Origin: JANXQE01 sp035651635
Lineage (GTDB): Bacteria > Verrucomicrobiota > Verrucomicrobiia > Limisphaerales > UBA8199
Direction of reading: 5' to 3'
NCBI GenBank assembly: GCA_035651635.1
Contig: DASRFK010000092.1
Coordinates: forward strand, 1 to 43,912
Length of the DNA stretch: 43,912 nucleotides
Part shown: positions 1-8,561 of the stretch, in pieces
How positions within the stretch are numbered: position 1 is the stretch's first letter
Layout: the number at the start of each line of letters is the position of its first letter
The notes under the pieces: model-generated
Seen by the model: only the letters and a program-made list of their open reading frames with translations
The model's database searches: none
Told to the model about the DNA's origin: nothing
Made by a program: the position numbers and the translations under genes

Positions 1-61
1 CGATCGGATTTTTGCCATGCCGCCATCTTCGCAGACTCAAGCGCGCCCTGACTAGGTGGGG

Positions 62-646
62 TTAGCAATACGGATACCTTCGTCCGACACCAATAATGAT
101 TCCTAGGTATTTGTCACCATTTGATAAGGTCATGTCTGGTAGTGTGACCCAAATAATATTTTTGATTACACTGAATGAGCATGTTGACCAGTCAATTGGG
201 TTCTTAGTAAAAGTTTCCTTAAATGGAATGACTTCTTTATTTGTAGTGAGGGTCAAAAGGACGTAACCCAGTGGATAAGAATTGCTCCACGTGACGGAGT
301 TTTCATCGTCTAATATTCCCATTTGCTTTTTGACGAGCTTTTTAAGCGAAGTCATTTCAGCCTTTGTGTCCAAAGTGGCTTGAAGATTGGTGTCCTGTTT
401 TGTTTCTATTGAGGCCTGGCCTTCTTTGGTGGCACCGGTCTTCCCATAATAAATCGTTGCAAGAACACCGACCACTGCCAGAATAATGATTAACGCTTGA
501 ATTCGGCTGTCTTCCCACCATCGTGCATTCTCCGTCCTGCTCAGAGAGTGAAGCCAACAGTATTCTGTTCCCTCCTTCGCAAGGTTCTTACATTCCTTGC
601 CACCAACCGTCTTCGCTCGGCAAGTCTTGCGTTTTACGTCGCTCAT
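62..646 (-). CDS. CCCH-type small zinc-binding-like membrane protein, unknown function
   Basis: A 194-residue protein I do not recognise as a named family. The N-terminus has a compact Cys/His cluster (C9, C19, C30, H33, with CWLH at 30-33) of the kind seen in short bacterial proteins that begin CRAKT..G..C and are presumed to bind zinc. It is followed by one predicted membrane helix at about 49-67, a polar, possibly coiled stretch (about 70-110), and a C-terminal region rich in beta-strand-like segments. It is the last gene of a minus-strand series. Its ATG overlaps the stop of the 92-residue gene upstream in an ATGA, so the two are probably cotranslated. The A+T-rich composition matches the rest of the 1-3760 block and differs from the later genes, which suggests transfer. 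The zinc role is inferred from cysteine spacing only. Confidence 0.6.
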   Translation of the reverse strand: MSDVKRKTCRAKTVGGKECKNLAKEGTEYCWLHSLSRTENARWWEDSRIQALIIILAVVGVLATIYYGKTGATKEGQASIETKQDTNLQATLDTKAEMTSLKKLVKKQMGILDDENSVTWSNSYPLGYVLLTLTTNKEVIPFKETFTKNPIDWSTCSFSVIKNIIWVTLPDMTLSNGDKYLGIIIGVGRRYPYC

Positions 647-921
647 ACCTTTTTATCGGTCTTGGATTTGTAAAAACCTTTGAGCGGTTCCAACGAACCG
701 TCAGCAGCCTGCAAATCTTTATCAGTCACAGGGTCAAGGGCGTCCGGCTCCGTGAAATCGTCTTTGTATTCCTTGGCGAGTGTTCGGAGACGATCTTGAA
801 TGCCTTCGATTTCTTCCAAACGCTTCGTGGTGACGTTCGGTTTTAACACTGACGAAAACGTTAACATTGGGTGAAAACCACTCAACAACTCAGAAATCAA
901 TTTGCCTTCCCTAAACCGCAC
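643..921 (-). CDS. Hypothetical protein, 92 aa
   Basis: A small, highly charged protein with no recognised domain. The longest reading starts at a GTG at 921; an internal ATG at 867 would give 74 residues and may be the real start, since neither has a clear Shine-Dalgarno site. The middle (about residues 30-55) looks like one amphipathic helix rich in Lys and Glu, and the tail ends in KSKTDKKV. The stop overlaps the ATG of the next gene (62-646) by four bases (ATGA), the best evidence that it is a real gene. It lies 24 bases downstream of the DUF4238 gene on the same strand, so the three may be one transcript. No function can be assigned. Confidence 0.45.
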   Translation of the reverse strand: MRFREGKLISELLSGFHPMLTFSSVLKPNVTTKRLEEIEGIQDRLRTLAKEYKDDFTEPDALDPVTDKDLQAADGSLEPLKGFYKSKTDKKV

Positions 922-945
922 CGGGACGTTTTGGCGGAAAGACCC

Positions 946-1923
946 TTAGCTGAATTCGTTCCACATGATGAGCTTCTCCCCAAGTTGGACTTTGTAATTC
1001 CTCATCTTCGGCCCCGTTCCACGCAGCGCAATTGCCTTTTCGAGCAACTCTTTCGACTCAAACCCGGCGAAAACAAATCGGTGAGCGTTTCGCATCGTTC
1101 GTTCGTTCAGCATGTCAGCCATCTCCGGAGCGAGTTGACGATAGCCGGTTGGGCCATCCCAATGGGCAGCGGCCACCAAACGGGGACTAAGGGGCATCAC
1201 GATTTCAATGTTCGGGTTCTTCACCCCCAGTGGTGCCTTGGCCACTCCCTGTGGCGCAACGTCTGTTAAAGTCACCGGGTGGTCACCGATGATTAAATCA
1301 CCATCGGTCGCGTGAACGTATCGAAACGTCCAGCGCATTTTAGCAAATTCCTCAACGACGAGAAACATGACATCGAAGCTAATCCAAATCGTAAATTCCC
1401 GTGTTGGAGTCGCCCTAAGCTTCCCTCCGTCCAAGATATCAACCAATTCAGCTATCTCTTCATCGGTTGCGCCAGTGGCTTTAATATCCGCAATTACATT
1501 CTCCCTAAATTCCGTGTGATATTTGGCCATCCGCTCAGATGTTTCTTGGAAGGACGGCGCAAAACCATCCGAAGCCCGTTGCAAGCTTGCGGGAGTGCGT
1601 TGCATCTGGGCCGCGACAAACATGAAAAACGCAAATATTTCTTTGGTTGATAATTGACGTTCCTGCACAATTCCTTCAATAGCCGCCGCGCCCGGACCAT
1701 CAATGGCTGCGGCCAGCCACTGTTCAACATTGGTGGATTGTTGGGTGGCATGCGTCGTTGTCCCTCCGTAGAAATATCCCTCAGCAGCAAGCTTCTTCGG
1801 TTGGGAGGCAAAAACCTTCCGATTCTTCGTGTCGTATGCCCACAATGTGCCGTCAGCCCCGACAAATCGCCGCAGCAAAAGCTGTGGAACATAATGCTGA
1901 AGACGTGGACTGTTCTGCTTCAC
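946..1923 (-). CDS. DUF4238 domain-containing protein
   Basis: A 325-residue protein whose N-terminus (HYVPQLLLRRFVG, then LWAYDTK) is the signature opening of the DUF4238 family. That family is found sporadically in bacteria, often in variable genome regions, and its biochemical role is unknown to me. The rest is consistent with the family: a helical middle, and a C-terminal part with GDHPVTL and a later region IVMPLSPRLVAAAH. There is no signal peptide or membrane helix, so it is probably cytoplasmic. It stands upstream of the 92- and 194-residue genes on the same strand. The A+T-rich island setting suggests horizontal acquisition; a defence or mobile-element role is possible but is only inferred from where such proteins tend to occur. 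Confidence 0.8.
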   Translation of the reverse strand: MKQNSPRLQHYVPQLLLRRFVGADGTLWAYDTKNRKVFASQPKKLAAEGYFYGGTTTHATQQSTNVEQWLAAAIDGPGAAAIEGIVQERQLSTKEIFAFFMFVAAQMQRTPASLQRASDGFAPSFQETSERMAKYHTEFRENVIADIKATGATDEEIAELVDILDGGKLRATPTREFTIWISFDVMFLVVEEFAKMRWTFRYVHATDGDLIIGDHPVTLTDVAPQGVAKAPLGVKNPNIEIVMPLSPRLVAAAHWDGPTGYRQLAPEMADMLNERTMRNAHRFVFAGFESKELLEKAIALRGTGPKMRNYKVQLGEKLIMWNEFS

Positions 1924-2005
1924 TACGGTCTAAATTATGACGTGAAATCCCACTCCTTGCAATGAGCTGAGATAATTCTTGGGTCGCTTTCTCGACGGTT
2001 TGTCT

Positions 2006-2245
2006 CTACCAGCCATATCCGTGTTCGCTGCAAAAATGGGCGATGAACCCAAGAACGCCAATCGCAATGGCAACGCAGAGCACTTTAACGAATGCAGACC
2101 CCTTCCGGCTTTCATCCTCCTTGGCCATCTCAATCCTTGGGCTCCAATGGTCGTATAAGATCAGAAGGATAAACCCCAAGAAACCAGCGCACAAAGCAGA
2201 AAGGAACATTCCACAAATTAGCTCTAGGACATTCTTGGACGTCAT
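2006..2245 (-). CDS. Small membrane protein with two helices
   Basis: A 79-residue protein with two hydrophobic segments, about residues 8-29 and 53-71, separated by a charged loop (IEMAKEDESRKGSAF). It is probably an inner-membrane hairpin protein. I do not recognise a family. It lies between a terminator-like hairpin at 2277-2308 on its upstream side and the DUF4238 gene downstream, all on the minus strand. The start chosen is the ATG at 2245. It could encode a toxin-like or accessory membrane subunit, but the sequence gives no direct support for that. Confidence 0.5.
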   Translation of the reverse strand: MTSKNVLELICGMFLSALCAGFLGFILLILYDHWSPRIEMAKEDESRKGSAFVKVLCVAIAIGVLGFIAHFCSEHGYGW

Positions 2246-2276
2246 TCGGCAGTTAAGGTTTTGGCCGGGCTAAAGT

Positions 2277-2308
2277 AAACCCTCTTGGGAGCTACACTGA
2301 GAGGGTTT
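2277..2308. terminator. Bidirectional terminator-like hairpin
   Basis: Perfect 9-bp inverted repeat AAACCCTCT / AGAGGGTTT with a 14-base loop. On the plus strand it runs into a T-tract (2306-2311). Read on the minus strand, the direction of the flanking genes, it is preceded by As and followed by TTTACTTT. It sits between two minus-strand genes, just after the stop of the 219-residue gene, so a terminator there is plausible, but the better T-tract faces the other way. Confidence 0.5.
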
Positions 2309-2311
2309 TTT

Positions 2312-2971
2312 CTAATACCCATAACGCGGAACTGCGTTTCCGTTTACGAAGTGAATGTGAAATGTAATACGACTTGGGACCTGAGCGGAACCGGATGCGG
2401 TTTGTATAAGCATTTTGTTAACTGAGCCTCTTAATGTTTCGGACTCCATGAGTAAGGGGGGCATCCAGGTTATTCTGTTTCCGTAGCAGTCAAGGATGCC
2501 CTTAAAGGTACTGACGTATCCTAGTCCAACTTTCTGGAAGGTTTGAGAGTCCGTATCGAAAGGAGCGGTCGGAGTCCAATCTCCCGATGGCGGATTGACG
2601 GTTACGTGTTCAGGAAAATTTATTGAAAGTTGCACGCCGTTTGCTTGAATGTCTCCAACGTTGTCGGTCCACAGCTCCAAAGGCGCTGAATTACTGACGG
2701 TATAAATCGTAATCCAACAGCCATTCGTCAGCTCCAAACCATTAACAAAGGTTTTGAATACTGGAGATTTTTCCTTTTTCGTGAAATCCTTATAAGTTGC
2801 GATAGCCAAGAGCGGACCCGCGGCGAGCCAGAGCGCCGCTAAAATCCAGAAGAACGAACGATGAGACGACTTGGAATGGTCTGGCAATTTTTTGTTAACG
2901 ATTTGAAATGCCGGGGACATGAACCAAACAATCCCCATGCAGACTAACTGAATAATTTTCCAAGTAGTCAT
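2312..2971 (-). CDS. Hypothetical membrane-anchored protein, 219 aa
   Basis: An unrecognised protein with two N-terminal hydrophobic segments (about residues 5-24 and 40-60) followed by a soluble domain of about 150 residues that looks beta-rich (alternating segments such as VQLSINFPEHVTV and ITFHIHFVNG). This arrangement suggests a membrane-anchored beta-sandwich, with the C-terminal domain on one side of the membrane. It belongs to the A+T-richer minus-strand series. The neighbouring 189-residue protein also has a beta-rich core, which hints that they work together, but no sequence motif supports a specific function. The ATG at 2971 is the only good start seen. Confidence 0.5.
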   Translation of the reverse strand: MTTWKIIQLVCMGIVWFMSPAFQIVNKKLPDHSKSSHRSFFWILAALWLAAGPLLAIATYKDFTKKEKSPVFKTFVNGLELTNGCWITIYTVSNSAPLELWTDNVGDIQANGVQLSINFPEHVTVNPPSGDWTPTAPFDTDSQTFQKVGLGYVSTFKGILDCYGNRITWMPPLLMESETLRGSVNKMLIQTASGSAQVPSRITFHIHFVNGNAVPRYGY

Positions 2972-3010
2972 GAAAAGGTAACCACGTTTTCCCGCATAAA
3001 TCGGCTGACG

Positions 3011-3041
3011 CCCAAGGGTTTCCTTGGGGTCTTTCTTTTTT
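3011..3041 (+). terminator. Terminator-like hairpin with T-tract on plus strand
   Basis: CCCAAGG, a GTTT loop and CCTTGGG (3011-3028) are followed on the plus strand by a T-rich run to 3041. The local genes are on the minus strand, where the hairpin lies immediately after the stop of the 189-residue gene but with As before it and no Ts after. It is either a bidirectional terminator or one that blocks antisense transcription into that gene. Confidence 0.45.
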
Positions 3042-3609
3042 ACGAAGAGAACGCTTCAACCGTTCGTTCCCACTGGTCCGCATGAAGAATTGAAAATTTG
3101 AAGTTTATTTTTTTTCCGGAGGTTAAAAGAACGTATCCTCTCCCGTATTCACGACCACGTTTCTTTTCACTCAAAAACTTCACATCGTTTGCGAAGGCCA
3201 TTGACCAAGTGTAATCGTGGCCATGCGGACAAAGTTCAAAAGAGTCATTATCCTTCTCCCCGTCAAACAGGGAAACGGAGCATTCAACCAGTTTGGACTC
3301 CGCCTCTCTCAGCCGGGCGAGCAGTTCGGTGACCACTTCGGGAGGCAAATTCGGTGGCATGTTATTTTCCGTGATGGGTGTCTTTTCCAATAACACCATT
3401 ACCTTTTTGATTCTTACTGGCCGTTCTCCAAGGTTGACAGCGGTTACTTGGAGCTCAAGGCCTTGACGGTGATTGCCACCATGAAGCACCATGGTTGCCC
3501 TTATTTTCAGTGATCCCCATTTTTGTATTTGAGATGCGGCCTTCTCAAGGCCGAACTTCATGAGTATTCCGGTAACCGCGTCAATCATGGTGTTCAACCA
3601 TCGCCTCAC
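3040..3609 (-). CDS. Hypothetical protein, 189 aa
   Basis: A 189-residue protein without a named family. The N-terminal 25 residues form an amphipathic helix that could touch a membrane. The core (about 35-80) reads as a beta-sandwich with the segment LQVTAVNLGERPVRIKKVMVLLE, a pattern common in small bacterial proteins of unknown function found near variable loci. The C-terminal part continues with beta-like segments (GYVLLTSGKKINFKF). It is the first gene of the minus-strand A+T-rich series, and its start (ATG at 3609) faces a gene-free stretch holding a compound inverted repeat. A role in the same process as the next gene (2312-2971) is inferred from direction and similar architecture only. 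Confidence 0.5.
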   Translation of the reverse strand: MRRWLNTMIDAVTGILMKFGLEKAASQIQKWGSLKIRATMVLHGGNHRQGLELQVTAVNLGERPVRIKKVMVLLEKTPITENNMPPNLPPEVVTELLARLREAESKLVECSVSLFDGEKDNDSFELCPHGHDYTWSMAFANDVKFLSEKKRGREYGRGYVLLTSGKKINFKFSILHADQWERTVEAFSS

Positions 3610-4268
3610 CGCCTGTGCTTGACAATTACAAAACCGGGCTCCGCTTTCCAGTTTAGTCCAGAGGGGTCAGGAGACGTTTCAATGGCTAAAGCTGGATGGG
3701 AACCCCGGTTTGGGTTGAAGACCGCCAGAAAGGGTTTTGGGTCTTCAGCGGTTCCTTAACGTTGGTCCGCTAAAGACACTTTGACCGTTCGGCCAGTAAC
3801 GTGGCTGAATGGTTGTTTTCCTTGGATGAACGAAAGAATCTTTGAACTTTTTTCGGAAGATTTGCGTAAATGACTGCCACTCCATTGTTTCTCTCAATAC
3901 TTTATCCAAGCAAAACGCACTCAATCACTGACCCAATGTTTTGAACTTGGCTAGCAAAGGGGCTTGAGGAGGAGGAGCGGGCCGAGCAGGTCCGCCTGGG
4001 TCAGCGGACTTGGAGGTGCAGGTCAGGAATTCGCCACCCACGGGCCCACCGCACGCTGAGTTCTGCATCTCACCCAGGGAGGTGAGTTTCGCCGCTGCCT
4101 AGGCCTGGCCCTCTCGACGCAAGCCTTTCACAGGCTTGAACAACCTGAAAATGAGCCTCCTTCGCTAGCCTGGCCGCGAGTCTGACAAACCCGCCAGGGA
4201 ACCAAAGCGGCTGCTGACCGTTTGGGATAGGAAAAAACGTAATGCATGGTAGAACAAATCATCATCCT
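3610..4268. other. Gene-free stretch between accessory block and kinase
   Basis: No convincing gene in either direction. It holds a compound inverted repeat (GGAACC 3699-3704 with GGTTCC 3750-3755, enclosing TGAAGACC 3716-3723 with GGTCTTCA 3740-3747) and a perfect 7-bp hairpin CAAGCCT / AGGCTTG at 4120-4138. Composition shifts here from A+T-richer to G+C-rich, so this may be the edge of an acquired segment. No tRNA or direct repeat marking an integration site was seen. Confidence 0.5.
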
Positions 4269-7200
4269 ATGAGCCAGAACCGAGACCGAGAGGAAGCGAT
4301 CTTCGACGCCGCCCGCGAACTCGCTCCCGGAGCAGCACGGGCCGCCTATCTGCTGGAGGAGTGCGGCCAGGATGCCGAGTTGCGCAAAAGAATCGAGGCT
4401 ATGCTCGAAGCCGATGGCGCCGCGGCTGAATTTTTCGAAACTCAGCCAGGCGGAGCGGGCACCTTGCGGCTGTCCACGAGCGCGATCAGCCCGCTTACGG
4501 AAAAACCGGGCGACAAGATTGGCCGCTACAAACTGCTTCAGAAATTGGGCGAAGGCGGCTGCGGGCTCGTCTACATGGCTGAGCAAATCGAGCCAGTGAA
4601 ACGCCGGGTGGCGCTGAAGTTGATCAAGTTAGGCATGGACACCAAGGTGGTGGTGGCCAGGTTCGAGGCCGAGCGACAGGCCCTGGCGCTGATGGACCAC
4701 CCGAATATTGCCAAAGTCCTGGATGCCGGGTCGACGGACAGTGGCCGCCCATATTTCATCATGGAATTGGTGCGCGGCGTTCGAATCACCGATTATTGCG
4801 ACCAGGCGAACCTCTCCACGGGCGAGCGTCTCGCGCTCTTTGTCCAAATCTGCCAGGCGGTCCAGCACGCCCATCAAAAAGGGATCATTCACCGCGACCT
4901 CAAACCTTCAAATATCCTGGTCACCGTCAACGACGGCGTGCCTGTTCCGAAGGTGATCGACTTCGGCATCTCCAAAGCCACGACCGGGCAGCAACTCACC
5001 GACAAGACACTGTTCACGGCGTACGAGCAATTCATCGGCACGCCGGCTTATATGAGCCCCGAACAGGCGGTGCTGACCAGCCTGGACATCGACACCCGGA
5101 CGGACATCTACAGTCTAGGAGTTTTACTCTACGAAATGCTCACGGGCAGGACACCCTTTGACGCGAATGACTTGTTGCAGGCGGGCCTGGACGAAATGAG
5201 GCGCCGCATCCGGGAGGAGGAACCGCAGCGCCCCAGCACTCGTCTCAGCACGATGATGGATGCGGACTTAACCACCGTGGCCAAGCACCACGGCGCCCAA
5301 CCGCCCGCTTTGATCAGCCTACTACGGGGCGACTTGGACTGGATTGTGATGAAAGCGCTCGAGAAGGACCGGCGGCGCCGTTACGAGACGGCCAATGGGC
5401 TGGCCATGGACATCCAGCGACATCTGAACAACGAACCGGTCGTGGCGCGTCCTCCCAGCCCGCTTTATCGGCTCCAAAAGCTGGCGCGGCGAAACCGGGT
5501 GGCCGTAGCGGCGGTGGCCGCCGTGTCGGCCGCCCTGCTGATTGGTCTGACGATTAGTGCGTGGCAAGCCGTGCGCGCGACCCGGGCGCAACGGCTTGAG
5601 CAAAACGCGCGCCTGGCCGCCGATGGAGCCCGGGCCCGGGAATCCCAGCAGCGCCAACTGGCGGAAGCCAACGCTCGAAAAGCAACTGAGAGCGAGCGGG
5701 AAGCCCACCGGTTGCTCTACGCCGCCGATATGAAACTCGCCCACACGTCCTGGGAGGAAGGCAATCTCTCCCGGATGACCCGCCTGCTCGAGGACCATCG
5801 GCCCCGGTCTGGCGAAGAGGACGCACGCGGATTCGAGTATTATTACCTGCAGGAGCTGGCCCGCGGCGAGCAAGACTTCATCCTGCCCGGCCACACCAAT
5901 TCGGTGCAACGCATTGCCATTTCGCCGGACGGTAAATGGATGGCCTCGCGAGGCGACACCGATACTCGCCTGTGGGACATGACCCGGCGGAGTTTGACGG
6001 GGGTTTGGCCGTCGGCCAAAGTGGATCTATGGAAAGCACCTCGAGCATTTTTGGGCATCTCCTTTTCCTACGATAGCCGCTTCCTGGCCTTTCCCTCCGA
6101 GCGAGGACTGGAACTTGCCGACCTGGCCACTCACCAAACCCGCCTGCTCCAAAGCGGCGCCATCGACAACCCGTTGTTCTCCCCGGTCACCAACCTGGTC
6201 GCTTTTGATTCGGATGCGGCGGGAGCCGGAATTCGTGTTTGGGATTATATCGCCAATAAGGATGTAGGGTCTGTCGGGCCGAATCGTGCGCTCTGGTCCT
6301 GGGCGCCGGATGGCTCCCGCCTTCTGGCCGGCTACGCTAGCGGGACAGCGAGCAGTTTGGAGTGGTGGGATCCGTCAAGTTTCAAGGTTGCGGAAACCGG
6401 TCACGCTGGTCAGTACATTTATGGGACGGCCGTTTCGCCGGACGGCCGCATAACCGCCGCTGCCGATTGGCAGGGCGAAATTTGGCTGATGGAAACTCCG
6501 GGCGGCAAACTCCTGGGCAAGCTGGACTGCGGGGACATCCGCACGTGCGCCCTGGCCTTCTCGCCCGATGGCAAGTTCCTGGCCACCTCCAGTCGTGACC
6601 AGGCGATCTTGATTTGGAACCTGGAGTCACGAACCAGATCTCACCAACTTCGCGGCCACCATGCAAAGGTGACCAATCTGGCCTATACCCCTGAGGGGCG
6701 ATGGCTGGTCAGCGGTGACGAGGACGGAAAGCTGCTGCTCTGGGACACCGCACGCGAGAACCACCGGCCTCAAATTGCCAACCGGATGCCCGGCTTTGGG
6801 GTGAATCCTCCACAGTTCTCCGCCGACGGAAAGCTGGTGGCCTTGGCGACTGCTGAGAACCAGTGGTCGCTTCTGGATAGCTCCACGTTGCAAGTGCAGT
6901 CCTCTCTGAAGGGCGAATTGGTTTCCTTCTCGCCGGACTCACGCAAGGCGGCTGTCCTGGCTAGCGTCGCGCGACAACCAACTTTGTGGGTCAGCGTGCT
7001 CGACGCTCCGGCTCATCAAGCGACCATCCCACTTGCGACGCCCAGTGTTCAGCAGTCGAATCCCCAGATTTCTCCGGACGGCAGATTTCTAAGCGTTGAC
7101 AAGTTCGGCTCGGCGGAGGGCATCCTTATATTCGCGGCGGCTACCGGAGAGCGCCTGCTCTCCATCCCTCACTCCGACCAGGCCGAAATCGCTCCGCACC

Positions 7201-8561
7201 AATTTCTACCCGATAACCGCACGTTAGTTTGTTCGGAGGGAACTTCGATGGGGTTCTGGGATCTCGATTCGAGAAGGAAAACGCGCTCTGAACCAGCCGG
7301 TGCTTCCATTATCAGCCTGGCGGTTTCCCAGACCGGTCGATACCTGGCGGTTGGTTGTGAGGACAGCCGGCTTTTGCTCTGGGATTTGAGATCCGGAGCC
7401 GCGCCCCGTGCATTGGCCGGACATCAAGCGATGGTCTGGGCGCTTTGTTTTTCGTCCGATGAACGGACACTGGCCTCGGGAGGTGAGGACCGTACGCTCA
7501 AGCTTTGGGATTTGGCCTCACTTCGAGAAGTCGCCTCCTTCCCGCAGGAAAAGGCTTTGTACTGGCTGGCCTTTTCGCCCGACAATCAAACTCTTGTTTC
7601 GGGAGGCATCGGATTCTACGAGATTTGGCGCGCGCCGCGCGATGAACCGCTTGATCATTCGCGGGCTCTGTCCAGGTTCGTGACCGACCTTCCCTCGACG
7701 AGCCTCTGGCGCGTTCCAGACGGCAACACACTTCCCCCAAAGCAACTTTTGGTCGAGCAGCAGCTCTGCCTCTCCAACCTGTTGAACATCCATCGGGCAA
7801 TTATGGCCTACAACAAGGACCATGGTGGATTGCCCGATTGGCTCGGCGACTTGGTTCCGAAGTACCTACCGGATACCAACTGCCTGCGGTGTCCGGTTGA
7901 AGTGGCGACCGGTTTGCACTCCAGTTGGCTGCCTACGGGTGATCCCAAAGTCACAACCTCATACAGCTACGAGTTCAGCGCTCTGACAAACCGGACGTCT
8001 GATCTCTACGGCCTCGCCGCGCCAGGCGACACGCTGAAGGCCTGGAAAGCCCGCCAACTCGCGCGCTATGGTGGAGTCGTGCCGGTGCTGCGCTGCTCGG
8101 AGCACCGGGCGGTGCTCAATATCACTTACGCGGGCGATTTCCTCGAGACCGGCGTGATGTGGGAGGACGAGGCGGATGCAAAATGGCGTGCCGGCCACCC
8201 CGAGTCAGCGGAGAAGTGGTGCCGGCAAATGGAGCAGGAAGGCAAACCCCAAGACTTAAACCAGCTCGCCTGGAGATTGGCCACTTCCGCCAACCCGCAG
8301 GTCCGGGACGGCCGGACCGCGGTGAGACTCGCAGAGCGCGCCGTCGATTTAACCAAGCGAAAGAACCCCAATCTGCTGGACACCCTCGCAGCGGCCTACG
8401 CCGAAACCGGCCAGTTCAATAAGGCCTTAACCATTCAGCTCGAGGCGATTTCCATAATCAAAGGTGATCCTCAAACGTCGGGCGATGACGGAACACTCAA
8501 GGAAATGCAAGAGCGCCAGGAGCTATACCGACGGGGGCAGCCGTATCATGATGCAGAATGA
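4269..8561 (+). CDS. Transmembrane Ser/Thr protein kinase with WD40 repeats, pseudopilin-like domain and TPR-like tail
   Basis: A giant membrane kinase of about 1430 residues, counted from the ATG at 4269 (MSQNRDREEAIFDAA, the usual opening of this family; an in-frame ATG at 4242 is possible). The Hanks-type kinase domain spans about 80-375, with K117 in VALKLIK, HRDLKPSN around 208 and DFG at 231, so it looks active. One membrane helix follows at about 411-432, then a helical linker. WD40-type repeats run from about 535 to 1120 (repeated SPDG...LWD motifs). Residues about 1157-1297 resemble the soluble part of a type II pseudopilin (NIHRAIMAYNKDHGGLP, LRCP), and the end (about 1320-1400) is TPR-like. 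Kinases with WD40 repeats are common in Verrucomicrobiota and Planctomycetota; the pseudopilin-like insert is unusual. The end overlaps the sigma gene, so the two are probably cotranscribed. Confidence 0.93.
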   Translation: MSQNRDREEAIFDAARELAPGAARAAYLLEECGQDAELRKRIEAMLEADGAAAEFFETQPGGAGTLRLSTSAISPLTEKPGDKIGRYKLLQKLGEGGCGLVYMAEQIEPVKRRVALKLIKLGMDTKVVVARFEAERQALALMDHPNIAKVLDAGSTDSGRPYFIMELVRGVRITDYCDQANLSTGERLALFVQICQAVQHAHQKGIIHRDLKPSNILVTVNDGVPVPKVIDFGISKATTGQQLTDKTLFTAYEQFIGTPAYMSPEQAVLTSLDIDTRTDIYSLGVLLYEMLTGRTPFDANDLLQAGLDEMRRRIREEEPQRPSTRLSTMMDADLTTVAKHHGAQPPALISLLRGDLDWIVMKALEKDRRRRYETANGLAMDIQRHLNNEPVVARPPSPLYRLQKLARRNRVAVAAVAAVSAALLIGLTISAWQAVRATRAQRLEQNARLAADGARARESQQRQLAEANARKATESEREAHRLLYAADMKLAHTSWEEGNLSRMTRLLEDHRPRSGEEDARGFEYYYLQELARGEQDFILPGHTNSVQRIAISPDGKWMASRGDTDTRLWDMTRRSLTGVWPSAKVDLWKAPRAFLGISFSYDSRFLAFPSERGLELADLATHQTRLLQSGAIDNPLFSPVTNLVAFDSDAAGAGIRVWDYIANKDVGSVGPNRALWSWAPDGSRLLAGYASGTASSLEWWDPSSFKVAETGHAGQYIYGTAVSPDGRITAAADWQGEIWLMETPGGKLLGKLDCGDIRTCALAFSPDGKFLATSSRDQAILIWNLESRTRSHQLRGHHAKVTNLAYTPEGRWLVSGDEDGKLLLWDTARENHRPQIANRMPGFGVNPPQFSADGKLVALATAENQWSLLDSSTLQVQSSLKGELVSFSPDSRKAAVLASVARQPTLWVSVLDAPAHQATIPLATPSVQQSNPQISPDGRFLSVDKFGSAEGILIFAAATGERLLSIPHSDQAEIAPHQFLPDNRTLVCSEGTSMGFWDLDSRRKTRSEPAGASIISLAVSQTGRYLAVGCEDSRLLLWDLRSGAAPRALAGHQAMVWALCFSSDERTLASGGEDRTLKLWDLASLREVASFPQEKALYWLAFSPDNQTLVSGGIGFYEIWRAPRDEPLDHSRALSRFVTDLPSTSLWRVPDGNTLPPKQLLVEQQLCLSNLLNIHRAIMAYNKDHGGLPDWLGDLVPKYLPDTNCLRCPVEVATGLHSSWLPTGDPKVTTSYSYEFSALTNRTSDLYGLAAPGDTLKAWKARQLARYGGVVPVLRCSEHRAVLNITYAGDFLETGVMWEDEADAKWRAGHPESAEKWCRQMEQEGKPQDLNQLAWRLATSANPQVRDGRTAVRLAERAVDLTKRKNPNLLDTLAAAYAETGQFNKALTIQLEAISIIKGDPQTSGDDGTLKEMQERQELYRRGQPYHDAE

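Noticed and set aside
3523..3759. Plus-strand frame of 78 codons
   Set aside because: It overlaps the 189-residue gene and an inverted repeat; no ribosome site or domain.
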